This document shows positions 52,789-62,870 of a DNA stretch of 64,000 nucleotides, piece after piece. The notes below the pieces were generated by a model that saw only the letters and a program-made list of their open reading frames with translations, did no database searches and had not been told where the DNA came from. The translations under genes were made by a program, and so were the position numbers. Every line of letters starts with the position of its first letter. Within the stretch, counting starts at the first letter, position 1. Source of the DNA: Haloarchaeobius salinus (lineage in GTDB: Archaea > Halobacteriota > Halobacteria > Halobacteriales > Natrialbaceae); NCBI RefSeq assembly GCF_024464185.1, contig NZ_JANHAU010000008.1:30335-94334 (forward strand). The letters are read 5' to 3'.

Positions 52789-54089
52789 GCGACGACGGGC
52801 GAGAGAGGTATCGATTCGGGCTTGCAGCGACCTCGATCGCCGACAGCGATAGTGGATCAGGCAGCGGCTACGAACACTGGTTCGAGAACCAGCAGTTCGC
52901 GGCGCTCGCTCGGCCGAGTGACAGCACGTTCCAGATCACCATCGACCCCGGCGATCTCGAGTCGATGGCGCGGCTCCAGATCGTGTCGTTCCGGGAGGAG
53001 TTACTCCACGGTCGCCGGCAACGGTTCGGTTTGATGCGGAACGTCCGGCTCCTCAAACGGGACGCTGGCCGATCAGTGTACGATGCACTCGAGGGCAGAC
53101 ACGACCCCGGCGACGCGCTCGCGACGGCACGGGCGTACTACGATACCATCGAAACGCTGTTCGACCAGGTCCGGTACCCGCTCGAGCAGGTGGATAAGTT
53201 CCTCGCGTACTCCCTGTTGGAAGACGACGCCCACATTCAGGACGAGATCGATGTGCTGGTGGCTGATAGGGACGCTCCGGCCAGCGCCCGACGGACGATC
53301 GAGCAAGCTGTCGAGTCCGTCGACCTCGACGCACAGACACCAGACTCAGCGGACCACATCTATGCGGAGCTGGTGTCGATTGCCAGCGAGTACAACCGGC
53401 TGACGGCAGAGGCAGTTGCGAACGCGGCGTTAGACATCCCGTATCTCGTCGCCCCAGTCACGCGGGCGGCGTTCGAGACGCAACCGGTCGAGGAGATAGA
53501 TATCGATAGCAGGCTGGACCAGGCGGTGGAGGCACTCTCGGAGTTGGAGAGACGGGACCGGCTCGCGAACCCGGCATCGACCACGCGCTCTCGCCTCTTT
53601 GACGAACTAAAGGGGGTGATGAACGAACCGTCGGCGCAAGGGCAGGCGAGTACCCTCCGTGAGATACCACTTCCGCTGCTCGACCTGCCGCTCAGGGCGA
53701 CGCAGTCGGACGATGGCGAACAACGGAGCTGGCAGCTATGGGAAGAGCATAGCGACCCGTTGAGTCGGCTCGTCCACGGTGGGTTCTCGTTCCCGGGAGG
53801 ATTCGGTGGCGCAGTCTATCAACTCCCCGATGGGGCGAGACGGTGGCTGGTGAACCCAGCAATCCGGAATCAGCCTGTCGAATGGCGGGGGGACACGTGG
53901 CAGTACCATCGAGTGTGGCAGCACGCGTATGTCCTCGATAGTATCATCCGCCAACTCCTCTCGACCCCGACGCGGATCGAATGTCCACTGTGCAGGCAGA
54001 CGACTGGTGGGCGCTGCGGCGTCGATGGCTGTGGCGCGAGCATGTACATCGACAACGCTCGGTTGCTCGGCGCACGGCACGCGGTCTAA
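52785..54089 (+). CDS. Unrecognised protein with C-terminal zinc-ribbon-like motif
   Basis: 434 residues. The N-terminal two thirds are helical (ARAYYDTIETLFDQVRYPLE, LVSIASEYNRLTAEAVANAA). A Pro/Gly-rich region follows (HGGFSFPGGFGGAVYQLPDG) and the end carries C-P-L-C-x7-C-x4-C (from about residue 405), a zinc-ribbon arrangement. No membrane helix. It is coupled to the 165-residue protein gene by an ATGA overlap and faces the HEAT-like genes end to end. Family unknown; a large scaffold or sensor is possible. Confidence 0.68.
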   Translation: MSDDGRERYRFGLAATSIADSDSGSGSGYEHWFENQQFAALARPSDSTFQITIDPGDLESMARLQIVSFREELLHGRRQRFGLMRNVRLLKRDAGRSVYDALEGRHDPGDALATARAYYDTIETLFDQVRYPLEQVDKFLAYSLLEDDAHIQDEIDVLVADRDAPASARRTIEQAVESVDLDAQTPDSADHIYAELVSIASEYNRLTAEAVANAALDIPYLVAPVTRAAFETQPVEEIDIDSRLDQAVEALSELERRDRLANPASTTRSRLFDELKGVMNEPSAQGQASTLREIPLPLLDLPLRATQSDDGEQRSWQLWEEHSDPLSRLVHGGFSFPGGFGGAVYQLPDGARRWLVNPAIRNQPVEWRGDTWQYHRVWQHAYVLDSIIRQLLSTPTRIECPLCRQTTGGRCGVDGCGASMYIDNARLLGARHAV

Positions 54090-54120
54090 GATATCGGAAT
54101 CCTGGAGGCCGAGACCGTCG

Positions 54121-57117
54121 TTAGGGCTCGTCCTCGAGGATTGCTTTGGTTCGTGCTTGGAGGTCGGTATCGAGGCTAGAGGCGAGTTCGTCGGGAGCCA
54201 TCAGGTCCCCGGGGGCATCGTCGTAGTATGCGACGTAGCGTCGGGCAGCGGTGGGGGCTATCTCGGGAGCAGCCCTGATGATGTCCTGTAACACTTGTGG
54301 GGACCACTGGTCCGTGAGTTCAGGAACCGAGAGGCAGTGTTCCAATGCACGGGAGAGGTATCGACGGACGAGCGCCATGTTGTGGGTACGGTCGGCCCCC
54401 AGTAGGTCCGCGCCGCCCGTCTTGTAGTCGGTGTCGCGCTGCTGGAGTGTGTCTGGGATGTCAGCTTCGAGTTCGGTAGCGAGATGCGAACTGATTGAGA
54501 GGACCTCTCCTGGATGGCTTTCAGCGAGTATCGATATCGAGCGTGCGAGGAACAGCCGGGCAGCCACAGACGACGCTTGCTTGAACGCGACCGTGATGAC
54601 GGACATCTCGGCTGCGGCTGGCTCGGTTGCCTCCGAGACAGCGACAGAAAGGAGGTGCGCAGCTTCTTCTTCGACCTCCGGGTCACCGTGTATCAGTTGT
54701 GTCGTCACGGTCTCAATGAGGTCCGTGCTGAGTGCCCGGTGTGAAACGAGGAGCTCCTCAAGTGCAGACAGCGCTGTCTTGGATACCTCTGGGTCAGTGT
54801 CCGCTGCCAGGTCAAGGAGGGTGTCGAGGACTGGGACGAGTGCGGTTGGCTGTGCACTGCCGACGGCCATGTAGAGGGTGCTCAATTTCGCTCGAACAGT
54901 GTCGATGTCACTGCTCAGGTGCGGCTCGAGCCTTCCGAGAGTGGCATTCCTCTCGGTATCTTCGGCCTGCTCGGCTGTAACATCCGCCTCCAGTACCACG
55001 TCTTTGTCGGGGTCCATAGCGTGGTTGGGTGCTGCCTCGCGTCCCCACTCTGCACAGGTCGACACGTGGGGGACGATCTGCTCGGAGCTGCTGGAAGTGA
55101 CCAGAAAGAGGATCTTGAGGACTTTCTCTCGTTCGTACAGTGAGCCCGCCTCGCCGAGGGCGACCAGGTCCTGAATGCGCTTCTCACTGATCTCCTCCCG
55201 GATCGTGTCTGGGTTCAATGACGGAGTGTCGGGGCTGTTCGACCCCTCGAGCTCGTTTTCTGCGTCGGCCTCGTCGCCGGGACTACTTCCAAGAGTCGAT
55301 GATTCAATGAGCAACCGGAAGAGCAGACTCGTCAGGATACGGAGCGCAAGTCGTCTGCCAAGGCCCGGGTATGCGACACTGTCGTCGAACTCGGCGTCAA
55401 GCAGTACGAAGAACTTGTCGAGGTCGCGGGAGGACAACCACCACGCTTCAGACGAGTCGATGACGGTCCTGAAAATGACGAAGAGTCCACGAAGGTCCGT
55501 CTGGTCCAACGTCTGGCGGTCGCCCCTAGATTGCGTGATCGAATCGAGGATAAATCCAAGATGAGGAGAGACCCGATGCGAATGGGATTCGGTGATCGAA
55601 TTGAGTATCGAGATCGTGGTACCCCGGATTTTCTCGGAAGGAGAGTTGAGGCCGGACACGATCTCTGAGGACACCTCCGCAACCGCTTTACTCTCGTCTT
55701 TGGAGACCCGCAACAGGATTCGGACGGCGAGATTCTCCGGGAGCAGGTCCAATCCGACGTCGAGGTCGGATCGGTCGACCGCGGAGGAGAAGACGCGTGA
55801 TGAACGGAGGGTTTCATTGCTGTGTTTGATTTGTGGATTCGCGCCGGTAGCTTGCGAATACAGGTCGGTATGGGACTTCACGCGGCGATGATGCCCTTGA
55901 TGCATGGCACTGCTCCCGCCGATCTCACTTGCGACAGTCGGGACGACTGGCACGACCACCGCAGGCTCCTGTATCGCCAACAGGTAGATGATCGAGAGTG
56001 ACGTGAACTTACTGCGCTTGCTGTAGCCACTGTTGGCAATCGGTTCTGCGAGCTCGTCAAGATACGCAGCCACCTTCTCCGGCTGCCGTTCCGCAATCTC
56101 CCCCAGAAGAATGCTCGCCGAGCTCGCGGTCACTCGATCGTCGGAATAGAGCAACGAGACCAACGGTTCGATTGGTACTCGCGTGATCGGAGCGACGTCC
56201 GCGAAGTCCGAGAACACGTCCACAGCTGCCTTCTGCGTTTCCTGGTCCGAGTCTGCAATTGCCGCCAGCCCACTCTCGATCTCTGGTTCGTACGACGACT
56301 TCCTTACGTTCGGAAAGACAAACAGTGCGAACAGCGCGGACAGTCGTATCTCAACGTTCGAGGCTCCGAGTTGCGCCTCGAGTGCTTCCCGCAGGTCCTG
56401 CAGTCCACCTGGGTCAGACTCGGCGACAGCGACTTTCACCAACTCGGCTGCGGCACGTCGCCCCGATGGCGACCCCGTTTCGAGTAGCTCAGCGAGTGTC
56501 TGCTCGTCCGAGAGGACACTCCCGCGACCATGTTCGTGCAGACTTTTGAGGAGATTGAGAGCGCTTGCAGTCAGTGACTCGTCGCCTGCGCCGACGAGGC
56601 TCCAGAATCGCGACGGTTCGATATCGACCACGTTCTCCTCACTGATGACAAAGACGTCGACTAGATTGAGGAACGTCGAGGTGAGCCCGGGGTACATACT
56701 ATCCTCTACGAAGACCGGGAACAGGCTTTCGATAGACTCCCGGACCGCAGCGGGCGTTGTGCGAGCAACCTCGGTCATGGCCTGCAGCAGGGACTCCTGT
56801 ACCTTGAGGAGGCTGCTGATGAGACTCGTCGATTCGTACAGGACAGGAGACTGCCTCAGAACCTCCTGTTGCGTCCTGATCTGCGTGATGAGTCGGTCAG
56901 TATACTCCGTGACGGCCGCTGGATGTTCGAAGCTAACTGCGACAATCGCCTCCGCTGCATACTTCCGGATTTCAACGGCTTCGAACGCCGAATCACCGCG
57001 GAGGTCGGTTTCGAGCAGATCGAATGCCTCCTGTAGCTCCGCTTGGGAAAGGTCGGGACTCCGCGAAGCTTGCAGCGCGAGATCTCTAGCCGCTCGGCGC
57101 GGGTCCTCAGCTTTCAT
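54121..57117 (-). CDS. Large helical-repeat (HEAT-like) protein 2
   Basis: 998 residues from ATG 57117. Helical pairs with the HEAT pattern recur along nearly its whole length: EIRKYAAEAIVAVSFEHPAA, ALNLLKSLHEHGRGS, EIRLSALFALFVFPNVRKS, VTASSASILLGEIAERQPEK, DPEVSKTALSALEELLVSH and DPEVEEEAAHLLSVAVSEAT. One acidic disordered patch (PGDEADAENELEGSNSPDTP) interrupts the solenoid. No signal or membrane helix. It overlaps the end of the preceding HEAT-like gene by 11 bases. Such solenoids serve as scaffolds; partner unknown. Confidence 0.8.
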   Translation of the reverse strand: MKAEDPRRAARDLALQASRSPDLSQAELQEAFDLLETDLRGDSAFEAVEIRKYAAEAIVAVSFEHPAAVTEYTDRLITQIRTQQEVLRQSPVLYESTSLISSLLKVQESLLQAMTEVARTTPAAVRESIESLFPVFVEDSMYPGLTSTFLNLVDVFVISEENVVDIEPSRFWSLVGAGDESLTASALNLLKSLHEHGRGSVLSDEQTLAELLETGSPSGRRAAAELVKVAVAESDPGGLQDLREALEAQLGASNVEIRLSALFALFVFPNVRKSSYEPEIESGLAAIADSDQETQKAAVDVFSDFADVAPITRVPIEPLVSLLYSDDRVTASSASILLGEIAERQPEKVAAYLDELAEPIANSGYSKRSKFTSLSIIYLLAIQEPAVVVPVVPTVASEIGGSSAMHQGHHRRVKSHTDLYSQATGANPQIKHSNETLRSSRVFSSAVDRSDLDVGLDLLPENLAVRILLRVSKDESKAVAEVSSEIVSGLNSPSEKIRGTTISILNSITESHSHRVSPHLGFILDSITQSRGDRQTLDQTDLRGLFVIFRTVIDSSEAWWLSSRDLDKFFVLLDAEFDDSVAYPGLGRRLALRILTSLLFRLLIESSTLGSSPGDEADAENELEGSNSPDTPSLNPDTIREEISEKRIQDLVALGEAGSLYEREKVLKILFLVTSSSSEQIVPHVSTCAEWGREAAPNHAMDPDKDVVLEADVTAEQAEDTERNATLGRLEPHLSSDIDTVRAKLSTLYMAVGSAQPTALVPVLDTLLDLAADTDPEVSKTALSALEELLVSHRALSTDLIETVTTQLIHGDPEVEEEAAHLLSVAVSEATEPAAAEMSVITVAFKQASSVAARLFLARSISILAESHPGEVLSISSHLATELEADIPDTLQQRDTDYKTGGADLLGADRTHNMALVRRYLSRALEHCLSVPELTDQWSPQVLQDIIRAAPEIAPTAARRYVAYYDDAPGDLMAPDELASSLDTDLQARTKAILEDEP

Positions 57118-59899
57118 GAGTAGTGTGGAAGGTTTCGTTGAGTGTCGACACCGAGCCGGTCCGGGTGAGGAACTCGACGGCCCCGACCAAGTCCGCCGTG
57201 TTTTGACTACTGGCACACCATTCGACGATTGCTTCCCGTGCTTCGACACCTTCTGACGGATAGGTTTCGACTAACCGGCCGAGGATACTGGTTGCGTGTT
57301 TCCCCGCCTCGTCGTCGTACTTGAGAAACGCAAGGAACCGGTCTGGGGTTGGATACCTCTCCGGGTTCATCTCCTTGAGACACGCCGAGATCAGTCTGAG
57401 GAGTGCGGTCACGAGGTCGTGGTGGGCTGCGCCCGTCGCTGCTGTCTCTTCGATCTCCAGGAGTCGCGATATCAGCTCATCCAGCCACGGGACGAATGCA
57501 GCCGGGATGACCTCAGTAACGGAGACGAGACAGTCGGCGAGCTCATCGGTCACTACTGGGTCGAGTGCGTCGTCTGTCAGCAGTAATGTCGAGATGTCCT
57601 CGACGAATTCCTCCACGCCCGGTTCACCCGCTCTGGCAGTGAGCCCAATCAGCCATACCCCGTGTTTTGTATCTCTGGCACTCCCGCCCAGGAGGTCACG
57701 AATGCCGCCACTATGTTTCACGATAAGTGACGAATCGAACAAGAACAGCGACAGAAGGACATACATCAGTGGGCGTTCACCGATGCGGTTCTGGTCGTCT
57801 AGGAACTCCTGCATGGGGACCAGCGACAGGGACATCTGGTCTTCGGCCTCTGTGATCTCTGGGTCAACCAGTGATTCGATTGTCTCGAATTCGTCGGGGT
57901 CGGCACGGAGCTCCAACTGTAATTTCTCTAGCAGCCGCCCAGTGTGTGGTTGAAGACTTTCCGGGTTCGCGGCGACGATATCGGCTAGAACAACTTCAAC
58001 CACGAAACTACTCAGCACGTAGTCAGTCTCGATTGCTGCGATCAACTGGTCGACAACTGCCGCGAGGCCGGACGTTTCACGTGAACTGATCTCAATCAGG
58101 ACCCACGCCGCTGCTTGTCTGGTGAGTCTATCCTCGTGTGCGACCCCTTCGAGGAACTGCTCGTGGTTTTCGATGACCGGCTTTGGATTGTGGTCGACCA
58201 GGAGCAAGACTACCCGAACGGCGTATCTCCGAATCTGCGTAAAAGGACTGGTGGTGAGCTCCAACACCTCGCCGAGATGCCGAGCGGCCTGCTGCGGGTG
58301 TTTCAGGCTCGCCAGGTAGAAGACGCGGATGGCTACACGCTGCGTGACTCTCGAGTTACGGCCGAGGTACGAGACGACCTCTTCGATCTCAGCAAGCACC
58401 GTCCGGTCCTCACGGTGTATGGCTTCCAGTGCACGTTCTAGAACCGCCGAGGCGTTCTCCTCTCGCGCCAAGTTGTACCTCGGTTCGATCAGGTCCGCTG
58501 TATCCGGCGGTGTCGTATCAACTTCACCGACCTTCGATTCAGCCTGCGATTGTATCTGTTTCAGTACTGGCACCGTCGCTTGCTCGTCGAACGCGGCCGT
58601 ATCTATCCAAGCAAGTTTCGTGAGGTCCTCGGTCGACGTATCATCGGGAGCGCGAAGAGTGTTCTCTACCTTCGTCGGGGCGACCTCGTGAACCTCCAAG
58701 TATAGTAGTGCGACGGCCGCACGGAGGGCTGCGTGCTCGGACGAGAGAAGAGGTTTCAGCGCCTCAAGCGTCTCCTCGGCTGGGACTGTGTCCGTCGCTT
58801 CGGTAATCCAGTAGGCTGCGATGATGAAGTCTTCGCGTGTGTCGAGCTCCCAATCCTCGGCTGTGGCTTCCTGGAGGAGCAGGTCGAACAGCTCCGTGGC
58901 GGGTTCCGGATGGTTGGTAGCCAACTGCTGTACTGGGAGGGAGAGGCTTTCGGTGGTTTCGACTTCGAGCGCGGTCCCGAGGATGTCGACGAGTGCCGGC
59001 AGTTCCTCGGTCGATTGAATCGAGAGTCGATAGAGCAACACGCCTGCCCGCTCCCGTGCGATCTCGTGACTCTGCGTCAGATTCCATCCGAGATCGTCCA
59101 CGTAGTTCCAGATGGATCCGTGATCGATCTCTGCGATTTCGAGGAAGACGAGTAGTATGAGGGAGCGGAAGCGGCCATCGCTATCGCGCAGGTGAGCTCC
59201 CAAGGCGTCTGTGTCTTCTGCCACGCGACTGGGAGTGACGATGCTGAGCTCGTGGATTGCGTTTGCCGCTTTCCGTCGAAGGTCGTCGTCGGTAGCGTCG
59301 AGCAGGTCGATGAGTTTTGGGAGGTTCTCGGATACCTCGGCCGGCCATTCCGTACAAAGGGCGGCGGCGATGTCTGTGCCGTGTCTCTGTACCGAGACAA
59401 GGGAGTCGTCAAGTGTGGCACGGAGGACGGCGTCGGGGTGGTTGAATTGGGCGGGATACTCGTCGGCCGCCTGCGCGAGGACCTCTGCTGCGACAGCTCT
59501 CGCTTCGAGGGCGTCGGCTGCGAGGAGCGTTCGGAGATCGGTGAGGTGGTCGTAGACCGCTGATGGGGTCTCAGTAGCGATGTCACGGAGGGCCCCAGAA
59601 AGTTCTCGTACTAGTCGTTGGCGCTCCCCGTGCGTGAGCGAGGCCTCGGCCCCCGTGACAGTGGTTACGTGGGTGAGTGCTGTGAGAAGCTGGGGGGTGC
59701 ACTGTGAAGCCGCGATCGGATGCTCTGCGGCCGTGGTAGCAACTGCTCCGGTGGCCGCCATCCGGTCGCTCGCGGAGACGTCATCCGTCTCACGGTCGAA
59801 GGCTTCGGGGGCAGTGTGTTCGATTGCCGCTTCGAGGTGGGACAACACTGCCAGCGGATCGGGGTCGGAGTCGAGATAGGGTGCTTGGTCACTCTGCAT
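57107..59899 (-). CDS. Large helical-repeat (HEAT-like) protein 1
   Basis: 930 residues if started at ATG 59899 (MQSDQAPYLDSDPDPLAVLS); ATG 59959 or 59938 would add a Cys-containing N-terminus. HEAT-type repeats: ALEARAVAAEVLAQAADEYP, SVQRHGTDIAAALCTEWPAE, DDDLRRKAANAIHELSIVTP, FTQIRRYAVRVVLLLVDHNP and TRQAAAWVLIEISSRET. Not a simple duplicate of its neighbour, but the same design and probably its dimer or complex partner given the 11-base overlap. Function unknown. Confidence 0.78.
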   Translation of the reverse strand: MQSDQAPYLDSDPDPLAVLSHLEAAIEHTAPEAFDRETDDVSASDRMAATGAVATTAAEHPIAASQCTPQLLTALTHVTTVTGAEASLTHGERQRLVRELSGALRDIATETPSAVYDHLTDLRTLLAADALEARAVAAEVLAQAADEYPAQFNHPDAVLRATLDDSLVSVQRHGTDIAAALCTEWPAEVSENLPKLIDLLDATDDDLRRKAANAIHELSIVTPSRVAEDTDALGAHLRDSDGRFRSLILLVFLEIAEIDHGSIWNYVDDLGWNLTQSHEIARERAGVLLYRLSIQSTEELPALVDILGTALEVETTESLSLPVQQLATNHPEPATELFDLLLQEATAEDWELDTREDFIIAAYWITEATDTVPAEETLEALKPLLSSEHAALRAAVALLYLEVHEVAPTKVENTLRAPDDTSTEDLTKLAWIDTAAFDEQATVPVLKQIQSQAESKVGEVDTTPPDTADLIEPRYNLAREENASAVLERALEAIHREDRTVLAEIEEVVSYLGRNSRVTQRVAIRVFYLASLKHPQQAARHLGEVLELTTSPFTQIRRYAVRVVLLLVDHNPKPVIENHEQFLEGVAHEDRLTRQAAAWVLIEISSRETSGLAAVVDQLIAAIETDYVLSSFVVEVVLADIVAANPESLQPHTGRLLEKLQLELRADPDEFETIESLVDPEITEAEDQMSLSLVPMQEFLDDQNRIGERPLMYVLLSLFLFDSSLIVKHSGGIRDLLGGSARDTKHGVWLIGLTARAGEPGVEEFVEDISTLLLTDDALDPVVTDELADCLVSVTEVIPAAFVPWLDELISRLLEIEETAATGAAHHDLVTALLRLISACLKEMNPERYPTPDRFLAFLKYDDEAGKHATSILGRLVETYPSEGVEAREAIVEWCASSQNTADLVGAVEFLTRTGSVSTLNETFHTTHES

Positions 59900-59995
59900 G
59901 AGCGATGCAGAACACCCGAGGCAGCTCCCATCCGGCATGGGATGACGCGTGACCGACATCGTCCTGAGATACTCTAAACAGCATGGTGGGAACCA

Positions 59996-60256
59996 TCAAT
60001 CGAACTGAAATAAGCGTTTGGGACGTGTAGGGTCAATCACTGTTTCGGCGACCAGTCCGTTGGGCGGGACCCCTACCGACGGACCACCCAGTCTGGTTTC
60101 CGAACGCCACAGCAGGGTGACCCGCTCCTCCGTGATACTCACGAACCATAATGACAGCATTCCAGCCAGTTCGACGTCGACCGGAATCAGACTCAACTCA
60201 CGATACCCCGGCAGGCACCGAACACACCGCTGCGGACCCACGTACGCAACCAGCAC
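59996..60256 (-). CDS. Possible 86-residue protein upstream of the HEAT-like genes
   Basis: ATG 60256 reads MLVAYVGPQRCVRCLPGYRE, then VELAGMLSLWFVSITEERVT and LLWRSETRLGGPSV, ending PKRLFQFD. Hydrophobic and charged residues alternate as in a real beta-rich domain, and there is a C-x2-C pair (RCVRC). The plus-strand alternatives here are Arg/Thr/Pro-rich. Thirty-six bases separate it from the most upstream HEAT-like start. No family recognised. Confidence 0.4.
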   Translation of the reverse strand: MLVAYVGPQRCVRCLPGYRELSLIPVDVELAGMLSLWFVSITEERVTLLWRSETRLGGPSVGVPPNGLVAETVIDPTRPKRLFQFD

Positions 60257-60458
60257 GCCGACTTCGGCCTACGCCTGCAGGCAACAGACCAAGACGCTCG
60301 GTCCGGGGTACCCATCATCCCGATGCAGCACGCTCCAGTCGCATCTATCCTAGCGGGCCACTACAGACTGCACCAGCGCCCGGAACCAAACCTGCACCGA
60401 GTCGGCAACTGGTGGGAGTCAGACATTGGGGTGTCTGCTATTATAGGTGTATCCGAAG
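60257..60458. other. Intergenic region before the tubulin-like gene
   Basis: About 200 bases. AT-rich TATTATAGG at 60439-60447 lies only ~15 bases before ATG 60459, too close for a leaderless TATA box, so the promoter is unclear. No gene seen. Confidence 0.35.
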
Positions 60459-62870
60459 ATGCCCAGTGAAACAACGAGGAAGCACGTGTTCGTGTCCGTC
60501 GGCACCGGTGGCTACCGTGCTGCACAGACCGTCGATAGACGGGTCTCGAACGCTGGCGTCGGCGACCGCTGGAAGTTCGCAGTCATCGACAGCGGCTCGA
60601 TACCCACCGACGAGTTCCCGCGGGACTTTGAGGTACTGCAACTCCAGAAGGACAACCGGATGGGGCAGATATTCAACCGCCTCAAGAAGAACGGGTCGAT
60701 CAAGTGGTTGTCCGAGGACCTCGAACTCGCCAACCAGGGGTCAGTGCGAGACCCGAAGAACGGTCGGTTCTACTTCGAGTACCACAGTCACCGGATCTAC
60801 CGCCAGCTGACTTCGACCATCCGATCAGCAATCGATACGACGCAGGACGACGAGCTGACCGTCTGGCTCTGTGCGTCGGTCGCAGGAGGTACAGGGGCTG
60901 GCATGTATCCACTGATGAGCGTCATGCTCGATCAGATAGTGTCAGATATCGCCGATAACGTCGAGGTCGACGCGCGTCTCCTCGGCATCGCCTGTGTATC
61001 CGAACTCAGCCTCCCACAGCGGACGGTCCCTGGTCCCAACCCCGCCTACTACCTCAACTCGAACATCGTCCTTCGAGAGATGGCGTCGCTGTTGGACCTC
61101 GATACCCTCCAACAGGACATGCAGGCCTCGTATCCGATGGAGGTCAACATGCCAGCGGCTCCGGACCCGACGAAGGTGTCCGCACTCCGCACCAACACCT
61201 TCACCTGCGACTCTCCCCCGCTGGATGCGCTGTTCGTGATGCCCGTCGACGAAGAACGGAGCGACGCATCCACTCCCGGTGGCGAAGAGACGAACAGCTA
61301 CATCGAGGGCGTCAACTACGCCATCTCGTCGGTCGTGGTGGGATGCACGCTCGTCGACGATGGCATCGAGAACCTCTTCGAAGACGTGCTCACCGAACGC
61401 CTCTACACGTTCGACACGGTCGACGTCCGAGCCCCGATCGACGACGCCAAGCGGTACTTCGACATCACCGAGCACCTCGACCAACTCCGCGATACCCTGA
61501 CCGAGGTCGAGACCCGAATCGACAGCCTCCAGCAACGAATCCAGGGGTATCAAACCCTCGACGAGATGGCGGTGACCGAGGAACCCAGCCCGGAGGAGAT
61601 CACGGTCGTCAGTTCACGGGTCGCCTCGGCATTCGACCGGGCACGCCAACGTCTCGATGCAGTGGCCCTCGAGCAGGCCGAGGCCGCGACGCTGACTAGC
61701 GAAGCAAAGACCTTCGCGTCGGCCGTGTCCGAGTCGAGTGCAGCCGGGGACGACGACACGCCACACGAGGACATCGCGCAGTTCGTCTTCTTCACCCTCG
61801 CCCGCTCGAAGCTGCACGACCGCATCGCGGAGAATCGCTTCCAGAGCCGCGTCGAAGACATCTGTGAGAAGAACGCAGATGACGTGGACGTCTCCCTCGA
61901 TCGAGTGAGCGACGCACCCGTTCAGGTGTTCGAACAGTCCCTGGAACCGTATCTCACCGACTCACTCCAGACGATCGAGGCACGAATCGAGGACACCAAG
62001 TCCTACCACTTCAGGAAGCGCCGGTCCCTCAAGCAACGCAAAGAGGAGGTCGAGGACGTGCTGGCGGAGCTGCGAGCACTCCGTGATCGGTACGTCGACC
62101 AGCAGGACGCGCTGGAGACGCTGACGAACCAATGCCTGGCTGACGTCGAGGAGAAGCTCGCCACCCATGTCGATACCCTGGAGGACGACCTCGAAGAACA
62201 GCAATCCCGGCAGTCGGAGATACAGAACCGGATCTCCGATCGCGAGCAGGCAATCGAGAGCATCTCCGAGACCTTGCTCGACGGCTCGTACGGCCGAATC
62301 GCACAGCTTCCCCTCAATGTCGACGCACTCGACGAGGTCAGCCGTGAGACCATCACCACGGCCTCGGACCTCACGGAGCTCGTCGAGGCGCAAGTGATCG
62401 ACCACCAGTCACTCGTCGAACACCTCCGCTACGCCCTCGAGAACCGACTCGAAGAGCCACTCGAGGACAATATCGAACGCCACAACCACCCGGGGGAGAC
62501 CCTGGCGACCATCTCGAACGCGCAGAACCGACAGTTCCTCTCCGAGTCCGCAGTCAGGACCACGCTGGCCGGACGAGATATCCGGGGACGGTTGACCATC
62601 GACGAGGTCGACTCGCCGTTCTCGATCACGCTGGTGACGCTCTTCGACGAGATCCGACTGGACAACGCGTCCGAGTACCACCACATCACGAGAGAGTGGC
62701 AGGATGGCAGTCTCCAAGATCTGTTCGGCGAACCAGTCGACCTGGAATCCCGTGTCGCCTATCCGGAACTCTTCGCGTCGAACCACCCGCTGGACGCCTC
62801 GCCCTCGAAAGGTATCGCGGGCGAACGCCCCGAGTCGGGACCGCTCGTCGAGGATGGAGGCGACCAATGA
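60459..62870 (+). CDS. Tubulin/FtsZ-superfamily protein (Tubulin_2-like) with coiled-coil C-terminus
   Basis: 803 residues from ATG 60459. N-terminal HVFVSVGTGGYRAAQTVDRR supplies the first phosphate loop. CASVAGGTGAGMYPLMSVML contains AGGTGAG (residues 142-148), which fits the tubulin signature [SAG]-G-G-T-G-[SA]-G. The GTPase-like domain continues to about residue 350. The long C-terminal half is charged helix and coiled coil (LTEVETRIDSLQQRIQGYQT, VDTLEDDLEEQQSRQSEIQN, ISDREQAIESISETLLDG). It is neither cell-division FtsZ nor CetZ (too long, different surroundings). It matches the FtsZ-like families reported beside VWA genes. It overlaps the next gene by 4 bp. Confidence 0.82.
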   Translation: MPSETTRKHVFVSVGTGGYRAAQTVDRRVSNAGVGDRWKFAVIDSGSIPTDEFPRDFEVLQLQKDNRMGQIFNRLKKNGSIKWLSEDLELANQGSVRDPKNGRFYFEYHSHRIYRQLTSTIRSAIDTTQDDELTVWLCASVAGGTGAGMYPLMSVMLDQIVSDIADNVEVDARLLGIACVSELSLPQRTVPGPNPAYYLNSNIVLREMASLLDLDTLQQDMQASYPMEVNMPAAPDPTKVSALRTNTFTCDSPPLDALFVMPVDEERSDASTPGGEETNSYIEGVNYAISSVVVGCTLVDDGIENLFEDVLTERLYTFDTVDVRAPIDDAKRYFDITEHLDQLRDTLTEVETRIDSLQQRIQGYQTLDEMAVTEEPSPEEITVVSSRVASAFDRARQRLDAVALEQAEAATLTSEAKTFASAVSESSAAGDDDTPHEDIAQFVFFTLARSKLHDRIAENRFQSRVEDICEKNADDVDVSLDRVSDAPVQVFEQSLEPYLTDSLQTIEARIEDTKSYHFRKRRSLKQRKEEVEDVLAELRALRDRYVDQQDALETLTNQCLADVEEKLATHVDTLEDDLEEQQSRQSEIQNRISDREQAIESISETLLDGSYGRIAQLPLNVDALDEVSRETITTASDLTELVEAQVIDHQSLVEHLRYALENRLEEPLEDNIERHNHPGETLATISNAQNRQFLSESAVRTTLAGRDIRGRLTIDEVDSPFSITLVTLFDEIRLDNASEYHHITREWQDGSLQDLFGEPVDLESRVAYPELFASNHPLDASPSKGIAGERPESGPLVEDGGDQ

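Noticed and set aside
60459..62870. Cell-division FtsZ or CetZ
   Set aside because: Twice the usual length, different loop sequences, coiled-coil half, and no division genes nearby.
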